Shown: positions 45,501-55,529, counted from the first letter of the stretch. The stretch: 64,000 nucleotides of DNA from Bolinopsis microptera (GCF_026151205.1 NC_087075.1:11764303-11828302); one strand, 5' to 3'. Notes: generated by a model not told the origin, from the letters alone. Made by a program: numbers and translations.

Positions 45501-45864
45501 TCGACATGTGGTAGGTTGTCAATATGTTATAAAGTTACAAATACTCAAATAGGCATAAGCAATAAGAGTTATATCTTAACCACTAAACCGCACGATACGA
45601 ATAACAAATCACAAACACAATATGCTATTTTACGAGCTCAGCACTGGTTGAAGATTAAAGGTTAACCCAATGTTAAAACCAAGAATACCACGTACCCTGG
45701 AGTGAAGGTTCCTGCTTGGGAGATAACACTCTGGTAGAGATCTGTTCTGATCATGTGATCTGTTGAAATCACTGGATCTGCTGAGATCATATGATCTGTT
45801 GAAGTCATGTGACACATGGTGAGAGTTAGAGTCGTATCTTGGAGTTGATGCGTAGCGGGGTGAT
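4474..45864 (-). CDS. Giant coiled-coil protein (centrosome/Golgi-type architecture), 43 exons, partial at both ends
   Basis: This is the gene-level entry; exon coordinates are in the block entries. Forty-three exons on the minus strand join in frame at every GT-AG junction, giving 9,030 nt or 3,010 codons with no stop. Nearly the whole product is charged, heptad-patterned coiled coil, with Ser/Arg-rich linkers near the N-terminal end and a Cys/His cluster in the giant exon. Size and layout resemble scaffold proteins such as pericentrin/AKAP9, CENP-F, giantin or rootletin, but I recognise no diagnostic domain (no kinesin motor, PACT, FYVE, GRIP or CM1 motif), so I assign no name. The role inferred is a structural scaffold. 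Three plus-strand genes are nested in its introns, and several introns are expanded by minisatellites that start at splice sites. The first coding exon and the terminus were not found. Confidence 0.85.
4605..4735. repeat. Short tandem array (ATGTCATGTGAT-type) abutting a splice acceptor
   Basis: Units of about 10-12 bp, alternating GTGATAT and GTCATGT, begin immediately outside exon 4603-4474. On the minus strand the array supplies the sequence leading into the acceptor (catatcaccag/GA). It is intronic. Confidence 0.85.
5158..5750. other. Intron and upstream region of the nested pentraxin gene
   Basis: This AT-rich stretch lies inside an intron of the coiled-coil gene and upstream of the pentraxin start. 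I see no long open frame, no RNA gene and no strong TATA element. It presumably holds the promoter and 5' UTR of the pentraxin gene. Confidence 0.5.
5751..7421 (+). CDS. Secreted pentraxin-domain protein with a C-terminal repeat coiled coil (2 exons)
   Basis: Exon 1 is 5751-7068 and exon 2 is 7357-7421. The donor CTCG/gtaagt and acceptor ttttcag/AG rejoin a Glu codon, giving 460 residues ending FFKRYFP. Residues 1-17 form a signal peptide (ATG with a leucine/valine-rich core). Residues 24-205 are a pentraxin domain. It has the HxCx(S/T)WxS signature as HYCLCWS (Cys replaces the usual Ser/Thr), a Ca2+-binding type GQDQDTYGGSFD segment and the closing QSFGGELDK region. Residues 215-400 are a long coiled coil with about a dozen 7-residue units of the form LNQTETQ, most with an NxT glycosylation sequon. 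Pentraxins bind Ca2+-dependent ligands on microbes or debris; a recognition or multimerising role is inferred. A tail of about 60 residues follows. AATAAA sites lie near 7591. Confidence 0.88.
7422..8230. other. 3' UTR and intronic DNA downstream of the pentraxin gene
   Basis: This is AT-rich sequence with a double AATAAA (7591-7600) that could end the pentraxin mRNA. It also holds small tandem stutters, such as repeated ATTATTCACAT near 7920 and CTAAG near 8175. No coding sequence is seen. Confidence 0.5.
8231..9480. repeat. 50-bp minisatellite, 25 copies, each carrying a copy of the exon's 5' splice site
   Basis: The period is exactly 50 bp (unit starts at 8231, 8281, 8331 and so on) with few substitutions. 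The last copy runs into exon 9579-9473. On the minus strand each unit contains the exon end plus donor, GGCGAGCG/GTGAG(G/A)ATA, so the array is an iteration of the exon-intron junction. A minority of units read GGTGAACG instead of GGCGAGCG. There are no unique spacers. Confidence 0.95.
9580..10872. other. Intron, low complexity, no gene seen
   Basis: This intronic DNA lies between exons 11323-11199 and 9579-9473. It includes a short 12-bp array (GGGTAATAAGAG type) at about 10356-10428. Nothing else coding or structured is visible. Confidence 0.5.
10873..11228. repeat. 25/27-bp minisatellite with a duplicated exon end
   Basis: Units of 27 bp (TTAACTCATAGTTCATTTTT...) grade into 25-bp units (TCTACTCACTTCATTTTTG...). 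On the minus strand the 25-bp units contain GTGAGTA, the donor core of the adjacent exon. A block including the last 30 or so exon bases and the donor (CCTTTTAGGCTGTGAAGCGG) occurs twice, at about 11063-11104 and 11187-11228, 124 bp apart. The right-hand copy is the real end of exon 11323-11199. Confidence 0.9.
11199..20157 (-). CDS. Giant coiled-coil protein gene, 17 exons after the giant exon
   Basis: The exons, in order of transcription, are 20157-20037, 19851-19764, 19604-19367, 15559-15467, 15260-15201, 15051-14920, 14552-14442, 14255-14105, 13951-13848, 13674-13551, 13380-13285, 13145-12925, 12782-12643, 12464-12339, 12134-12050, 11796-11701 and 11323-11199 (2,111 nt). All junctions are GT-AG and phases match at every join. 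The translated sequence is almost entirely coiled coil. The exception is exon 19604-19367, a linker rich in Ser, Thr and Pro that includes DEYNTPPHTEVSQLYLSP. Exons are short (60-238 nt) in contrast to the upstream giant exon. The intron 15560-19366 is expanded by two minisatellites. Confidence 0.85.
15559..15985. repeat. 32-bp minisatellite, about 13 copies, each carrying a splice acceptor
   Basis: The unit ACTGTGGGGAATATGGTGTT...AGTAAA repeats every 32 bp (15559, 15591, 15623 and so on). The first copy overlaps the boundary of exon 15559-15467. On the minus strand every unit ends in ATATTCCCCACAG, so each carries the same 3' splice site that the exon uses. Confidence 0.95.
15986..17646. other. 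Intronic DNA without a visible gene
   Basis: This is the AT-rich part of the intron between exons 19604-19367 and 15559-15467. I see only short chance open frames and no RNA-gene signature. Confidence 0.5.
17647..18549. repeat. 51/42-bp intronic minisatellite, open on both strands
   Basis: The main unit is 51 bp (17 codons). A shorter 42-bp form lacks nine bases (CCAGCACTG type). Because both lengths are multiples of three and stop codons are absent in several frames, the array shows frames of over 300 codons on both strands (NINNPPALQSFPQMKQG on plus, GYLYFPVSFGGNF on minus). It lies inside an intron with no start context or splice joining, so I treat it as non-coding. Confidence 0.9.
18550..19366. 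other. Rest of the same intron
   Basis: AT-rich intronic DNA. No coding exon, RNA gene or repeat of note was found. Confidence 0.45.
20267..24328 (-). CDS. Giant 4,062-nt exon of the coiled-coil gene (1,354 codons)
   Basis: A single exon runs between acceptor tttcag/TTGCAAATG at 24328 and donor CAGAAAAAA/gtgagc at 20267, phase 0 at both ends. It codes for an almost unbroken coiled coil with many Glu/Lys/Leu heptads. Breaks include an acidic/Ser stretch near the start (FSRMDSEEPDFHDSSANSG) and a non-coiled island toward the end at about 20500-20680. The island contains LQHRCFMVMP and LCTNCYARITTLG (His-Cys and CxxC) followed by a Ser/Pro/Thr-Arg segment with two TPRKS motifs. The Cys/His island may bind zinc; that is inference. 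It is roughly 30 times longer than the other exons, as also seen in other animal coiled-coil genes, perhaps from intron loss. Confidence 0.92.
24650..24795. repeat. Near-perfect 146-bp palindrome
   Basis: The sequence reads almost identically on both strands around position 24722, from AGTTAAAATGCTAAAT at the left to ATTTAGCATTTTAACT at the right. Only a few mismatches and a very short loop (ATAAAAT) are present. It would form a hairpin of about 70 bp. It lies just inside the left inverted repeat of the 2.3-kb element. Confidence 0.92.
24797..25290 (-). repeat. Dispersed repeat, copy B (inverse of 3655-4385)
   Basis: This is the reverse-complement counterpart of copy A, with shared blocks such as GAACCTGTCCCCAATCTCG and TGCACAATGTACTGGAATG. 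It lacks the 165-bp foldback found in copy A. It is embedded in the 2.3-kb inverted-repeat element. Confidence 0.78.
25300..25550. repeat. Imperfect tandem repeat of about 85-120 bp
   Basis: The phrases GAGTGTCCGATCC, AAATCCTGG and GAGACGTGGTAGCCTGTGAG recur two or three times in order. This is part of the interior of the 2.3-kb element. Confidence 0.7.
26913..32630 (-). CDS. Giant coiled-coil protein gene, 7 exons before the giant exon
   Basis: The exons, in order of transcription, are 32630-32538, 32316-32160, 31963-31823, 31612-31493, 27380-27268, 27134-27093 and 26976-26913 (730 nt). Phases match across every join, including the 42-nt exon 27134-27093. Exon 32316-32160 codes for a less coiled segment (YCAGGLFPRKPETFLFIDEK). 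The others are coiled coil (for example DKIKDKCKIRDMEDDVRNK). The 3.9-kb+ intron 27381-31492 contains a SINE, a retroposed sequence, a duplicated repeat and a nested plus-strand gene. Confidence 0.83.
27611..28015 (+). mobile_element. tRNA-derived SINE
   Basis: The head has RNA polymerase III promoter boxes: A-box-like TGGCGCAGTTCG at about 27619 and B-box GGTTCGATCCC at 27681-27691, in a tRNA-like fold of about 95 nt. A unique body of about 300 nt follows, and the tail is a run of AAAGT units ending near 28015. The added body and tail show that this is a SINE and not a functional tRNA gene. It sits in an intron of the coiled-coil gene, inserted antisense to it. Confidence 0.85.
28034..28235 (+). 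mobile_element. Retroposed transcript with poly(A) tail and 9-bp target duplication
   Basis: A segment of about 184 bp (28043-28226) ends in a run of 16 A and contains AATAAA about 80 bp before it. It is bracketed by the direct repeat TTGGTTCCT at 28034-28042 and 28227-28235. These are the marks of LINE-mediated retroposition. The source transcript is not recognised and no frame is apparent. Confidence 0.75.
28285..28406. repeat. 36-bp tandem repeat, about 3.4 copies
   Basis: The unit beginning TCCTCATTTAGTGACTGTGA repeats every 36 bp (28285, 28321, 28357). Confidence 0.92.
28418..29050. repeat. Two tandem copies of an interspersed repeat (about 270 and 360 bp)
   Basis: Each copy starts with ACTAGCAGGAACCCG (28423 and 28688), continues with TTTAATTCGCGTTTTTGAC and GCTGATTTG(G/A)AGGCCATTAA, and ends with TATCGTCTCGCTTTATATAT. 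The copies differ by scattered substitutions and a segment present only in the second. A short AT run is near 29010. The family is unknown. Confidence 0.85.
29227..30661 (+). CDS. Small secreted protein with hevein-like (chitin-binding) and CCP/sushi-like modules (4 exons)
   Basis: The exons are 29227-29299, 29647-29805, 30080-30322 and 30651-30661, phase-consistent, giving about 161 residues ending CGDAS. Exon 1 codes for a signal peptide (MATSYFLIFLVSTVAG). Exon 2 codes for a hevein-type domain (residues 26-77). The spacing CGPQYPLTGGC, CNCC-like FNCCSSWGWCGN and HCSCDSC matches the eight-cysteine chitin-binding fold, with the SSWGWCGN aromatic patch used to bind GlcNAc polymers. Exon 3 has a Thr/Ser linker (STTASTTNSTAST) likely to be O-glycosylated, then a CCP-like segment with VKC, VTC, GGCW and PEC. 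A secreted glycan-binding or mucosal defence role is inferred. The gene lies antisense inside an intron of the coiled-coil gene. The tiny last exon is the least certain part. Confidence 0.8.
30911..31066 (+). pseudogene. 3' end of a non-LTR retrotransposon reverse transcriptase (remnant)
   Basis: A frame of 51 codons before a stop reads like the conserved C-terminal tail of LINE ORF2 proteins of the CR1/Jockey type: FPLAPHFRG, then AAFMFCGPQIWNELPYSVR, then a Phe/Lys-rich end. The family pattern is GPxxWNxLPxxxR. Nothing upstream extends the frame, so this is a 5'-truncated copy, as is usual for LINEs. It lies in an intron between the hevein/CCP gene and exon 31612-31493. Confidence 0.7.
31632..31752. 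repeat. 21-bp tandem repeat (AATTAAATGTAAATAATAAAC type)
   Basis: There are about five copies with alternating final bases. The array is intronic and lies just outside the acceptor of exon 31612-31493. Confidence 0.85.
32631..33739. other. Intron / 5' flank of the nested receptor gene
   Basis: No coding exon is seen. A pyrimidine tract and acceptor-like CTCTCCATAG end at 33720, 20 bp before the receptor ATG, so a 5' UTR exon may lie upstream. Confidence 0.45.
33740..34900 (+). CDS. Intronless seven-transmembrane receptor, rhodopsin-like, with collagen-like triplets in the last extracellular loop
   Basis: An ATG-started frame of 386 codons with no intron. Residues 1-55 form an extracellular tail rich in NxT sequons (for example TNTLTNTSTNTSNNT). 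Hydrophobic segments follow in a 7TM pattern. TM2 has the class A motif as YFNLVIVDLL (N, L and D kept). TM3 ends in IRVLW, in place of the usual DRY. TM7 has VNSFILLY, in place of NPxxY, followed by a basic helix-8-like segment MKYLRKSGRR. Between TM6 and TM7, about residues 294-314, lie seven Gly-X-Y triplets (GDKGDAGDT, GDNGYTGDK, GDT) between Cys residues. Membrane receptor function is likely; the ligand and subfamily are unknown. The degenerate DRY and NPxxY suggest a divergent lineage expansion. It is nested antisense in an intron of the coiled-coil gene. AATAAA sites occur near 34937 and 35429. Confidence 0.8.
   Translation: MVVTVQNPFVESSFLVNQPFPAVNAQPSNTSYIVTNTLTNTSTNTSNNTLEISANTFLQYLLPLITTINTPLSLTNFLVFLKLGFLNSPSNMIYFNLVIVDLLNSVVGIMVSVNLWSNEDHQSVAFWGNLEHEVASYISLFTFDTNIVLVFGLCLIRVLWTEMSALHVLRKLKTVSWVIIGMAYLYGLLSCFLWHFKSDKKGTGNKLLFPNRTVEAYDIADCAIIFAIVYMSVYTQARIWLNKSRIDSQIFLSASRASFIITLNVLFSYCFFISIVATRAYYVVSWNNTFRCPGDKGDAGDTGDNGYTGDKGDTNWTFTDLLLCDELYLSVTFMCFQCTVNSFILLYQKQTMKYLRKSGRRCVRNVRNARRLYLEWRGGDSDYEYL
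34909..35584. mobile_element. Foldback element, about 676 bp, AT-rich
   Basis: The left end TACCTTAGGGCCAACAAATTT is mirrored by the right end, which on the other strand reads TACCTTAAGAACGACAAATTT. Subterminal AAATTTGG and AATTTAGTC motifs repeat many times in both arms. The element starts only nine bases after the receptor stop codon and would supply the receptor's 3' UTR. It has no coding capacity. Confidence 0.65.
35714..41083 (-). CDS. Giant coiled-coil protein gene, 8 exons of the N-terminal half
   Basis: The exons, in order of transcription, are 41083-40915, 40609-40549, 40241-40108, 39846-39714, 37640-37532, 37245-37149, 36106-36016 and 35789-35714 (870 nt). Phases match at all joins, including the two that use TAG acceptors (40241 and 36106). 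Most segments are coiled coil (DRLRSEHDALLQKHSKLVSE). Exon 36106-36016 codes for a more globular stretch (REFLRAIFEQKKIQDPPFF). Exon 39846-39714 ends in a basic Ser-rich linker. Confidence 0.83.
37641..39713. other. Intron of about 2.1 kb, nothing recognisable
   Basis: AT-rich intronic DNA. It has a short GAATAAAAC/GAAAAGAAT stutter at about 39090-39180. No gene, RNA or clear repeat element was seen. Confidence 0.45.
40717..40739. repeat. Poly(C) run of about 23 bases
   Basis: An uninterrupted C tract in an intron. Its length may be uncertain in the assembly. Confidence 0.9.
40825..40892. repeat. AACCGGT short tandem repeat (period about 11)
   Basis: AACCGGT recurs at about 11-bp intervals (ATAACCGGTC, GTAACCGGTC and so on), some 25 bp downstream of the donor of exon 41083-40915. 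Confidence 0.85.
41231..45864 (-). CDS. Giant coiled-coil protein gene, first 7 exons seen (N-terminal region, start not found)
   Basis: The exons, in order of transcription, are 45864-45696, 44235-44122, 43754-43662, 43204-43046, 42771-42613, 42442-42308 and 41313-41231 (912 nt), in frame throughout. The first exon codes for an Arg/Ser/Asp/His-rich repeat (DFNRSHD, RSYDLSRSSD) from a tandem DNA repeat. The next is basic (KKTVRFRSRSFENN). Exon 42771-42613 has GSRKRRRQLRSLSLPDTSY, a possible nuclear-localisation or basic-kinase site. The frame stays open upstream of 45864 to an ATG at 45941. Either translation starts there (MISDFYQ...) or the acceptor cttctcag at 45864 is used and a further 5' exon is missing. 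Confidence 0.8.
41314..42307. other. Intron, no feature recognised
   Basis: A roughly 1-kb intron in AT-rich DNA without open frames or obvious repeats. Confidence 0.45.
43412..43664. mobile_element. MITE with 40-bp perfect inverted ends and an 8-bp target duplication on a splice donor
   Basis: The element is 43420-43656 (237 bp). Its ends, GGTTCTTTTGCGATAGTC and GACTATCGCAAAAGAACC, are perfect inverse copies over about 40 bp. The inside is a stack of GCGACAACTAGCGCTGGAT units in both orientations. Direct repeats CAAACCTC flank it (43412-43419 and 43657-43664). On the minus strand the duplication reads GAGGTTTG, which contains the 3' end of exon 43754-43662 and its GT donor. The 8-bp duplication fits hAT-like or P-like transposases, but no transposase is present. 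Confidence 0.88.
44236..45695. other. Intron of about 1.5 kb, no feature recognised
   Basis: The intron lies between the first two coiled-coil exons seen. Nothing coding was found on either strand. Confidence 0.45.
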
Positions 45865-49211
<3,347 letters not shown>

Positions 49212-49890
49212 AATCTCAAATGCGTTCAAAACTATAGTAGCTTTTGGGAAAACGAGGATTTCTACCTCCTATTATACACCATAAATTTAATTACTGATGA
49301 TATGAATTTATGTTCATTTTGTCTCCATAATACCATATGTACTATTTAAATATAGAAAACTAATTTGGTATTTATAATGATGATTGAATTAATTACGTCA
49401 CCAATCAATAACATTTATAATTTAAAACCAAGTACATTTGAAAAATTAAAACTTGGTATATGTAATTTAATTTTTGCGCAATAATTTTCATTTTCATCTG
49501 CATTTGATTACATTTGCATTAATTATAACCCATTTTCCTTAAATCATGAATTTGTGTGTTTAATAAATTATCATGATATATAAATTGTAAAAAACAGAGC
49601 CGTGCTGCACATGATTTAATTTTACGCCTGCACTTGGTCGGTACATTTCTGAAAAAAATTTAATTCTTAACTTGACACTCGCTGCAACCCTTTTTGATTG
49701 CGGCCGGCCGGTCGGAGTGCACGAGAGAATTATATGACGTGTAGCAATTTTTAACTTGCGTATGATATTTTGGAGTCAAAATTTGACTTAATCGGTGCGG
49801 TGACGACTTATGCTTTTTCAAAGAAAAAGTTTTTAAAGTCTAGTGAAAGCGAAAGTTCTTAAAATTAAAAAATAAAATAGGTTATACTTA
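49212..49890. other. 3' flank of Cdc42, no gene seen
   Basis: AT-rich intergenic sequence with possible polyadenylation sites (TAAATTTAA near 49280, AATAAA near 49560). Base composition changes after about 49690, where the GC-richer repeat mosaic begins (CGGCCGGCCGG). Confidence 0.5.
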
Positions 49891-50115
49891 GAAAACTTTT
49901 TACATGGGGACCCCAGGCTATTATGTTTATAAAAATAGCCTGGCGTAATTTACTGGGCGGCGCTCAGCCTGTCATTCCGCCGAATCTTTATTCGGGCTGA
50001 GTGAATTACGACCTCCATCGCCCAAGAAAAAAGTGCGAATGCTCATTGGATGTTAGAGCGCACGTGACTCGCATTCACGTGATCGGTCAGAACCAATTCC
50101 AGCAGCGCAAAAGAT
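49890..50115. repeat. Dispersed repeat unit (GGCGGCGCTCAGCCTGTCAT family)
   Basis: The core TACTGGGCGGCGCTCAGCC plus TGTCATTCCGCCGAATC, with the nearby ATAATAGCCTG(A/G)GGTCC, occurs complete at about 49950, 51605, 60539 and 61418. The second part alone occurs near 50670. The unit is about 90 bp and non-coding. Confidence 0.85.
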
Positions 50116-50329
50116 CACGTGCACGCCAACTACCAATAAGAAAGAAGTGACGTATGCGCTACAAGAGCCGCGCGCTCAGTTAGATTGTAAAATCTGATTA
50201 TTTGATTGTAAAATCGCATAAACGCGCCTATTTGCGCGTGGATGATAATTAATCACTCTACACTCGACTGTCACGTGACTTTTTCAACCCGTTCTCTAGC
50301 TGGTCGTGAACGATTATTCGAAACCCTAA

Positions 50330-50410
50330 CCCTCTTATCTGATCCCAACCCTAACCCTAACCCAATCCTTAACAAAAGCATATGCTGAAACCCTAACCCT
50401 AACGAGAAAT
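50330..50410. repeat. Telomere-like CCCTAA patch
   Basis: Short runs of AACCCTAACCCT occur among degenerate units. Similar degenerate TTAGGG patches lie at 59940-60025, 61126-61215 and 61560-61640. Confidence 0.75.
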
Positions 50411-50429
50411 TAGACTAACTTTCTTATAA

Positions 50430-50640
50430 GGTCATATCACGTGATCGAGACAGTTTTTCGCCTATATCTCGTCAGGGGAGCATTTTAACCCTATGTCATG
50501 GGGGTGATTCGGAATCAGCGTCCGAAAATACATCGATTGAAGTTGGTTTCAACTGTCGGCGGCCCTTTTAGAACAATCTCGAAGATCGACTGTAGAGTGA
50601 TTTAGTACGCTCGTTTGCGCGTATTAGTGGGTTCAATTAC
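50430..50640 (+). repeat. Dispersed repeat B, copy 1 of 3
   Basis: It shares TCATGGGGGTGATTCGGAAT and AATACATCGATT with copies at 53900-54095 (same orientation) and 60905-61110 (opposite orientation). Confidence 0.8.
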
Positions 50641-50830
50641 GCCAGGTTATGTTTATGAACATAATAGCCTGGGGTCCTCAGGTAAGGCGTAATTGAACCC
50701 TCTAAAACGCGCACATAGCGCATTTATGCGATTTTACAATCAAATAATCAGATTTTACAATCTAACTCAGCGCGGCGCGCGGCTCTTGTAGCGCATACGT
50801 CACTCATTTTCTTATTGGTAGTTGACCATT

Positions 50831-51320
50831 GTTAATGATCTGGCCCGGCGCGCGCTACTTCGTAGCTCGTGTCGTCGAGAAGAAAGCGGCGCGGCGCGCG
50901 CTACTTCGAAGAAATTTAGACGAGTAACATCCTGCAAGACAAAAGGAACGTCGAACGATTATAATTTTAATGTCATTAATTATCCCTATTAGATGGGAAT
51001 AATCCCAAAGGCCAGTATTATGGTAAATTTATTAGTTAGTTAGTTCGTTTAGCTCGTATTAATAGTTCTTTTAACAGTTTTATTTTGGATTGTAAATATT
51101 TAGTTCGTAAACTTTCACGACAAAGTTTTAATATTACTGCCTTGCGCAAAACGGTTTGAAATCTTTGTCGACAAGTATTTTAACATTTGGGGAAAATTTG
51201 GGTTTAATTTTACTTCGGAATATGTATTTTAGCATGACGTGTCATTCTTTTTGTTAGTTCAGTTCGTTTTCAATTTTTAATCTTAATTTTAATTTTCAGT
51301 ACGTTTTACCTAACAAAACC
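50831..51320. other. Repeat-mosaic spacer, no gene
   Basis: A GC-rich start (CGCGGCGCGCGC) passes into AT-rich DNA. No open frame of interest or structured RNA was seen. Confidence 0.45.
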
Positions 51321-52135
51321 CATCGTTGCTTTATTATACCCTTGTAAAGTTTCTACGATACAGGGGGAGCTGCGCAATTGTGCGCGGCCCGGCGGGTCAT
51401 ACAACGTATGACAATAAAAACCAAATTCACATGAAATTTTTGGGCGAGCGAATTAGTAAAAGCCAGCTCGGCATTTTGCCGCAATCTACGTCATACGTGG
51501 TTGCGAGAAGGATTATTTGATGCGCGGCGCAGCCCAGTAGTGCATCGCGCTACAAGTAATTGTTCTACTTTATTGTATCCCAGAGTGGTATTTGACGCAC
51601 GTTACTGGGCGGCGCTCAGCCTGTCATTCCGCCGAATCTCTATTAGCATTATGAATGTGAACATAATAGCCTGAGGTCCCGGCCCAGGTAAGACGCACGT
51701 TATAATTGTTTATATTAGGCGTGCAGAATTTTAACAAGAATTTCAACAAAAATTTTGCCGCGGTTATTAACGGGTGATACTCGTAAAATATTTGTTCCAT
51801 ATATTGGAACCGTCGACGAGTCCAACTCGGACCGTCGACGAGTCCAACTCGGCGCGCGTCCTGGTAGGTTGTAAACCTACAACGCGGTTAAACCACGCAC
51901 GATCAATTTTTTGTTTTTCTAATTGCCAAACACCACTCTGGGATATACAATAAAGTAGAACAATTACTTGTAGAGCGATGCACTACTAGCTAGACTGAAC
52001 TGCGCCGGCGGAGCGCCGCGCATCAAATAATTCTTCTCGCAACCACGTAGATCGCAGCAATATGCAGTATTGGGCCTTGCCGAACTGGCTTTTACTAATT
52101 CGCTGATTTGCTCGCCCAAAAATTTCATGTGACTT
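51320..52135. mobile_element. Foldback element 1 with about 170-200-bp inverted arms
   Basis: Left arm 51429-51595 and right arm 51927-52132 are inverse copies (for example TAATTGTTCTACTTTATTGT and its reverse, and the TTTTTGGGCGAGCGAATTAG end). A second copy of the same element lies at 60260-60910. The centre holds the GGCGGCGCTCAGCC unit and, in this copy only, a 117-bp insertion. No transposase is seen. Confidence 0.85.
51766..51882 (-). mobile_element. Short insertion element (117 bp) with 7-bp target duplication
   Basis: It is flanked by CGCGGTT on both sides (51759-51765, 51883-51889). The homologous position in foldback copy 2 (60681-60687) has a single CGCGGTT and no insert, so the limits are exact. 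The ends are ATTAACGGGTG and GTAAACCTACAA. A 22-bp unit (ACCGTCGACGAGTCCAACTC..) is doubled inside. A 96-bp sister copy lies at 58367-58462. Confidence 0.88.
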
Positions 52136-52144
52136 TGTTTTTTA

Positions 52145-53710
<1,566 letters not shown>

Positions 53711-53899
53711 TAACATATAGTGAAACAAATGTAATTAACTCAAGATTAACAAGCGGTTGTAATTTATCAAAACGCAAATTATTAAAAATCAAAACGCAAA
53801 TTATCGTCATGACGGCAAAAGATATATCTTTTATTTTCAATTTGCTGCGAAAATATTGGCAGATGTGCAAAAAATCCCAAGCTTCCTTAGAATTCATGT

Positions 53900-54095
53900 T
53901 TTACTAGCCTGTCACGTGACCAAAACGGTTTTTTTGCATATAACTCTCCAGGGAAGCATTTTTACCCTACGTCATGGGGGGTGATTCGGAATTAGCGTCC
54001 AAAAATACATCGATTTAGATCAATTTCATACCCAAAGGGCCTTTTCACAAGAATTTTCTTAAAATTTGGGCGAGCGATTTAGTATGAGCGCGCCG
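53900..54095 (+). repeat. Dispersed repeat B, copy 2 of 3
   Basis: This is the closest match, inverted, to 60905-61110. It contains TAGCCTGTCACGTGACCAAA, ATGGGGGGTGATTCGG and AATTTGGGCGAGCGA. Confidence 0.85.
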
Positions 54096-54339
54096 AGCTA
54101 TGTCATTTATAATACCTTATAATCGCTTATATTATAGTCCAGTCATTTATGGAAATGAATCTGCAAATTTTCAGATACTCACGAAACTTTGCACAGACCT
54201 TCCCAAAGGTATGAATAAACGATTTTCGGTTGGAGACATTTTTTACCATGGGGAAAACCCAGGAGGGCCACGCACATATTGACAATTGACCCAATAACGT
54301 AACCGACCCTTTGCTTCTGAAGGTCGTAGAAACTTAAAA

Positions 54340-54540
54340 AGCCCTAATAATCGCTTTTGCAAAAAAAATTTATGGAAAAAGCGATTATAATCGTTTTTAA
54401 TCGTTTATTAACGGGACCGTTTATAAATATAATCGCTTTATAATCGCCAAATAACGGTGGGTTTTATCAATAAGCGCTTTTTTAGCGTAAAAAAACGGTT
54501 ATTACCGCTGATCACAAAAAATTAGTTATGGAAACTTGCC
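54340..54540. repeat. Left arm of a 200-bp inverted repeat pair flanking 4.2 kb with two genes
   Basis: This AT-rich block contains GCGATTATAATCG and AAGCGC motifs and ends in TTATGGAAACTTGCC. It is inverted at 58777-58972. Both copies stop at the same inner point (AACTTGCC). Confidence 0.82.
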
Positions 54541-54890
54541 GAATTAGTTTGATGTAACATTACTGGAGTTTCTGTTCGTATTTAAGTTAAACGATTGTTC
54601 GGAGAACTGGAAGTTCCAGTAATAACCACTCCAGTCAATGCGGCTGTTCCTTTGTTCACGTCCCCTTTCTCTTGAATGTATTCAGAGTTAGCAGTGTATC
54701 ATAGAAATTAAACCCGACCTGAAAGCAATTTAACAAAACAGCTGTATCCAGCTCTTCCCTCTGGTCAATTTGCAACAAATTTAATTGAGCAAGGAATACA
54801 TGACATCTTTTCATGGGGGCAGGATTAAAGCGACATCAATTACAATTAAAATTTTATTTTCTATAGTGTTCTCTTCAAGACGTTTCTAGT

Positions 54891-55529
54891 ATGAGGACAG
54901 TTGCCGTTATTTTGACTTGCCTGTTGGCTATAGTAGTTATCGACGCCAAACCAAAACCAGAACCGAGACCTTAACTTCCCTGCCTCTCGTTCGTATACGG
55001 ATCTGCAACAATAAACGCTGACCAAAACGAACTGACTCTACAATGGGACAATACTCGACCGGATTCCAAAGGAACGATTGATCAAACAGCTATTCCAAAT
55101 ACCGGATCCATTAACTGGGGTGATGCAGATCTCAAAGGTAAAAGTAGCGTATTCGAATTCTACCCTGTGGAGGGAAAGATCTATTGGGATGGTGAAAAGA
55201 ATCCCAAAAAAGCGTGGTCTAACGTTAAATGCACGAAATGGGCTGATCCCAGTCCCTGCAAGCTGCTCGAATCCGAAGGCCGAACAATTACCATTAACGA
55301 CGATTTCACACTGTCTCTAACAATGGACGATGGACCCGAAGCGGAATTTAAAGGAAAAATGGATTATCTCCAACCGGGACAGTTATCTTTGATCGGGACA
55401 ATAACCTTTGATCAACTTAAAATTTACAGCTTCACATTCTACCCTAAGGAGAAGAAGATCTATTGGGGTGGTAGCATGACCAAATATAGTAACTTGGACA
55501 CTTGGTCTAACGTTGAATGCATAGCTTAG
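54891..55529 (+). pseudogene. Secreted protein gene with one in-frame stop codon
   Basis: An ATG at 54891 opens a signal peptide (MRTVAVILTCLLAIVVIDA) and a short KPKPEPRP spacer. Then comes TAA at 54972-54974, after which the same frame stays open for 184 codons to a stop at 55529. The downstream part contains a duplicated module: FEFYPVEGKIYWDGE...WSNVKC and FTFYPKEKKIYWGGS...WSNVEC. I do not recognise the family. The intact frame, the paired Cys residues and the secretory leader argue for a gene that was functional until recently. Alternatives are a sequencing error, an intron (no GT-AG pair fits well) or stop-codon readthrough. Confidence 0.6.

Larger units (their letters stand above)
50115..50830. 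mobile_element. Foldback repeat with about 130-bp inverted arms
   Basis: Left arm 50115-50245 (from CCAACTACCAATAAGAAA to TAAACGCGCC) is inverted at 50697-50830. Between the arms lie CCCTAA-type patches (50330-50410) and one copy of a second dispersed repeat (50430-50640). No protein is coded. Confidence 0.75.

Noticed and set aside
4474-45864. Naming the coiled-coil gene pericentrin, AKAP9, CENP-F or giantin
   Set aside because: No diagnostic domain is visible, and coiled-coil similarity alone is misleading.
49690-50900. Chromosome end (true telomere)
   Set aside because: CCCTAA units are few and degenerate, lie in several orientations and are surrounded by other repeats.
51766-51882. Hammerhead ribozyme (GACGAGTCC resembles the core)
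   Set aside because: The CTGANGA and GAAA core elements are not both present in the right order on either strand.
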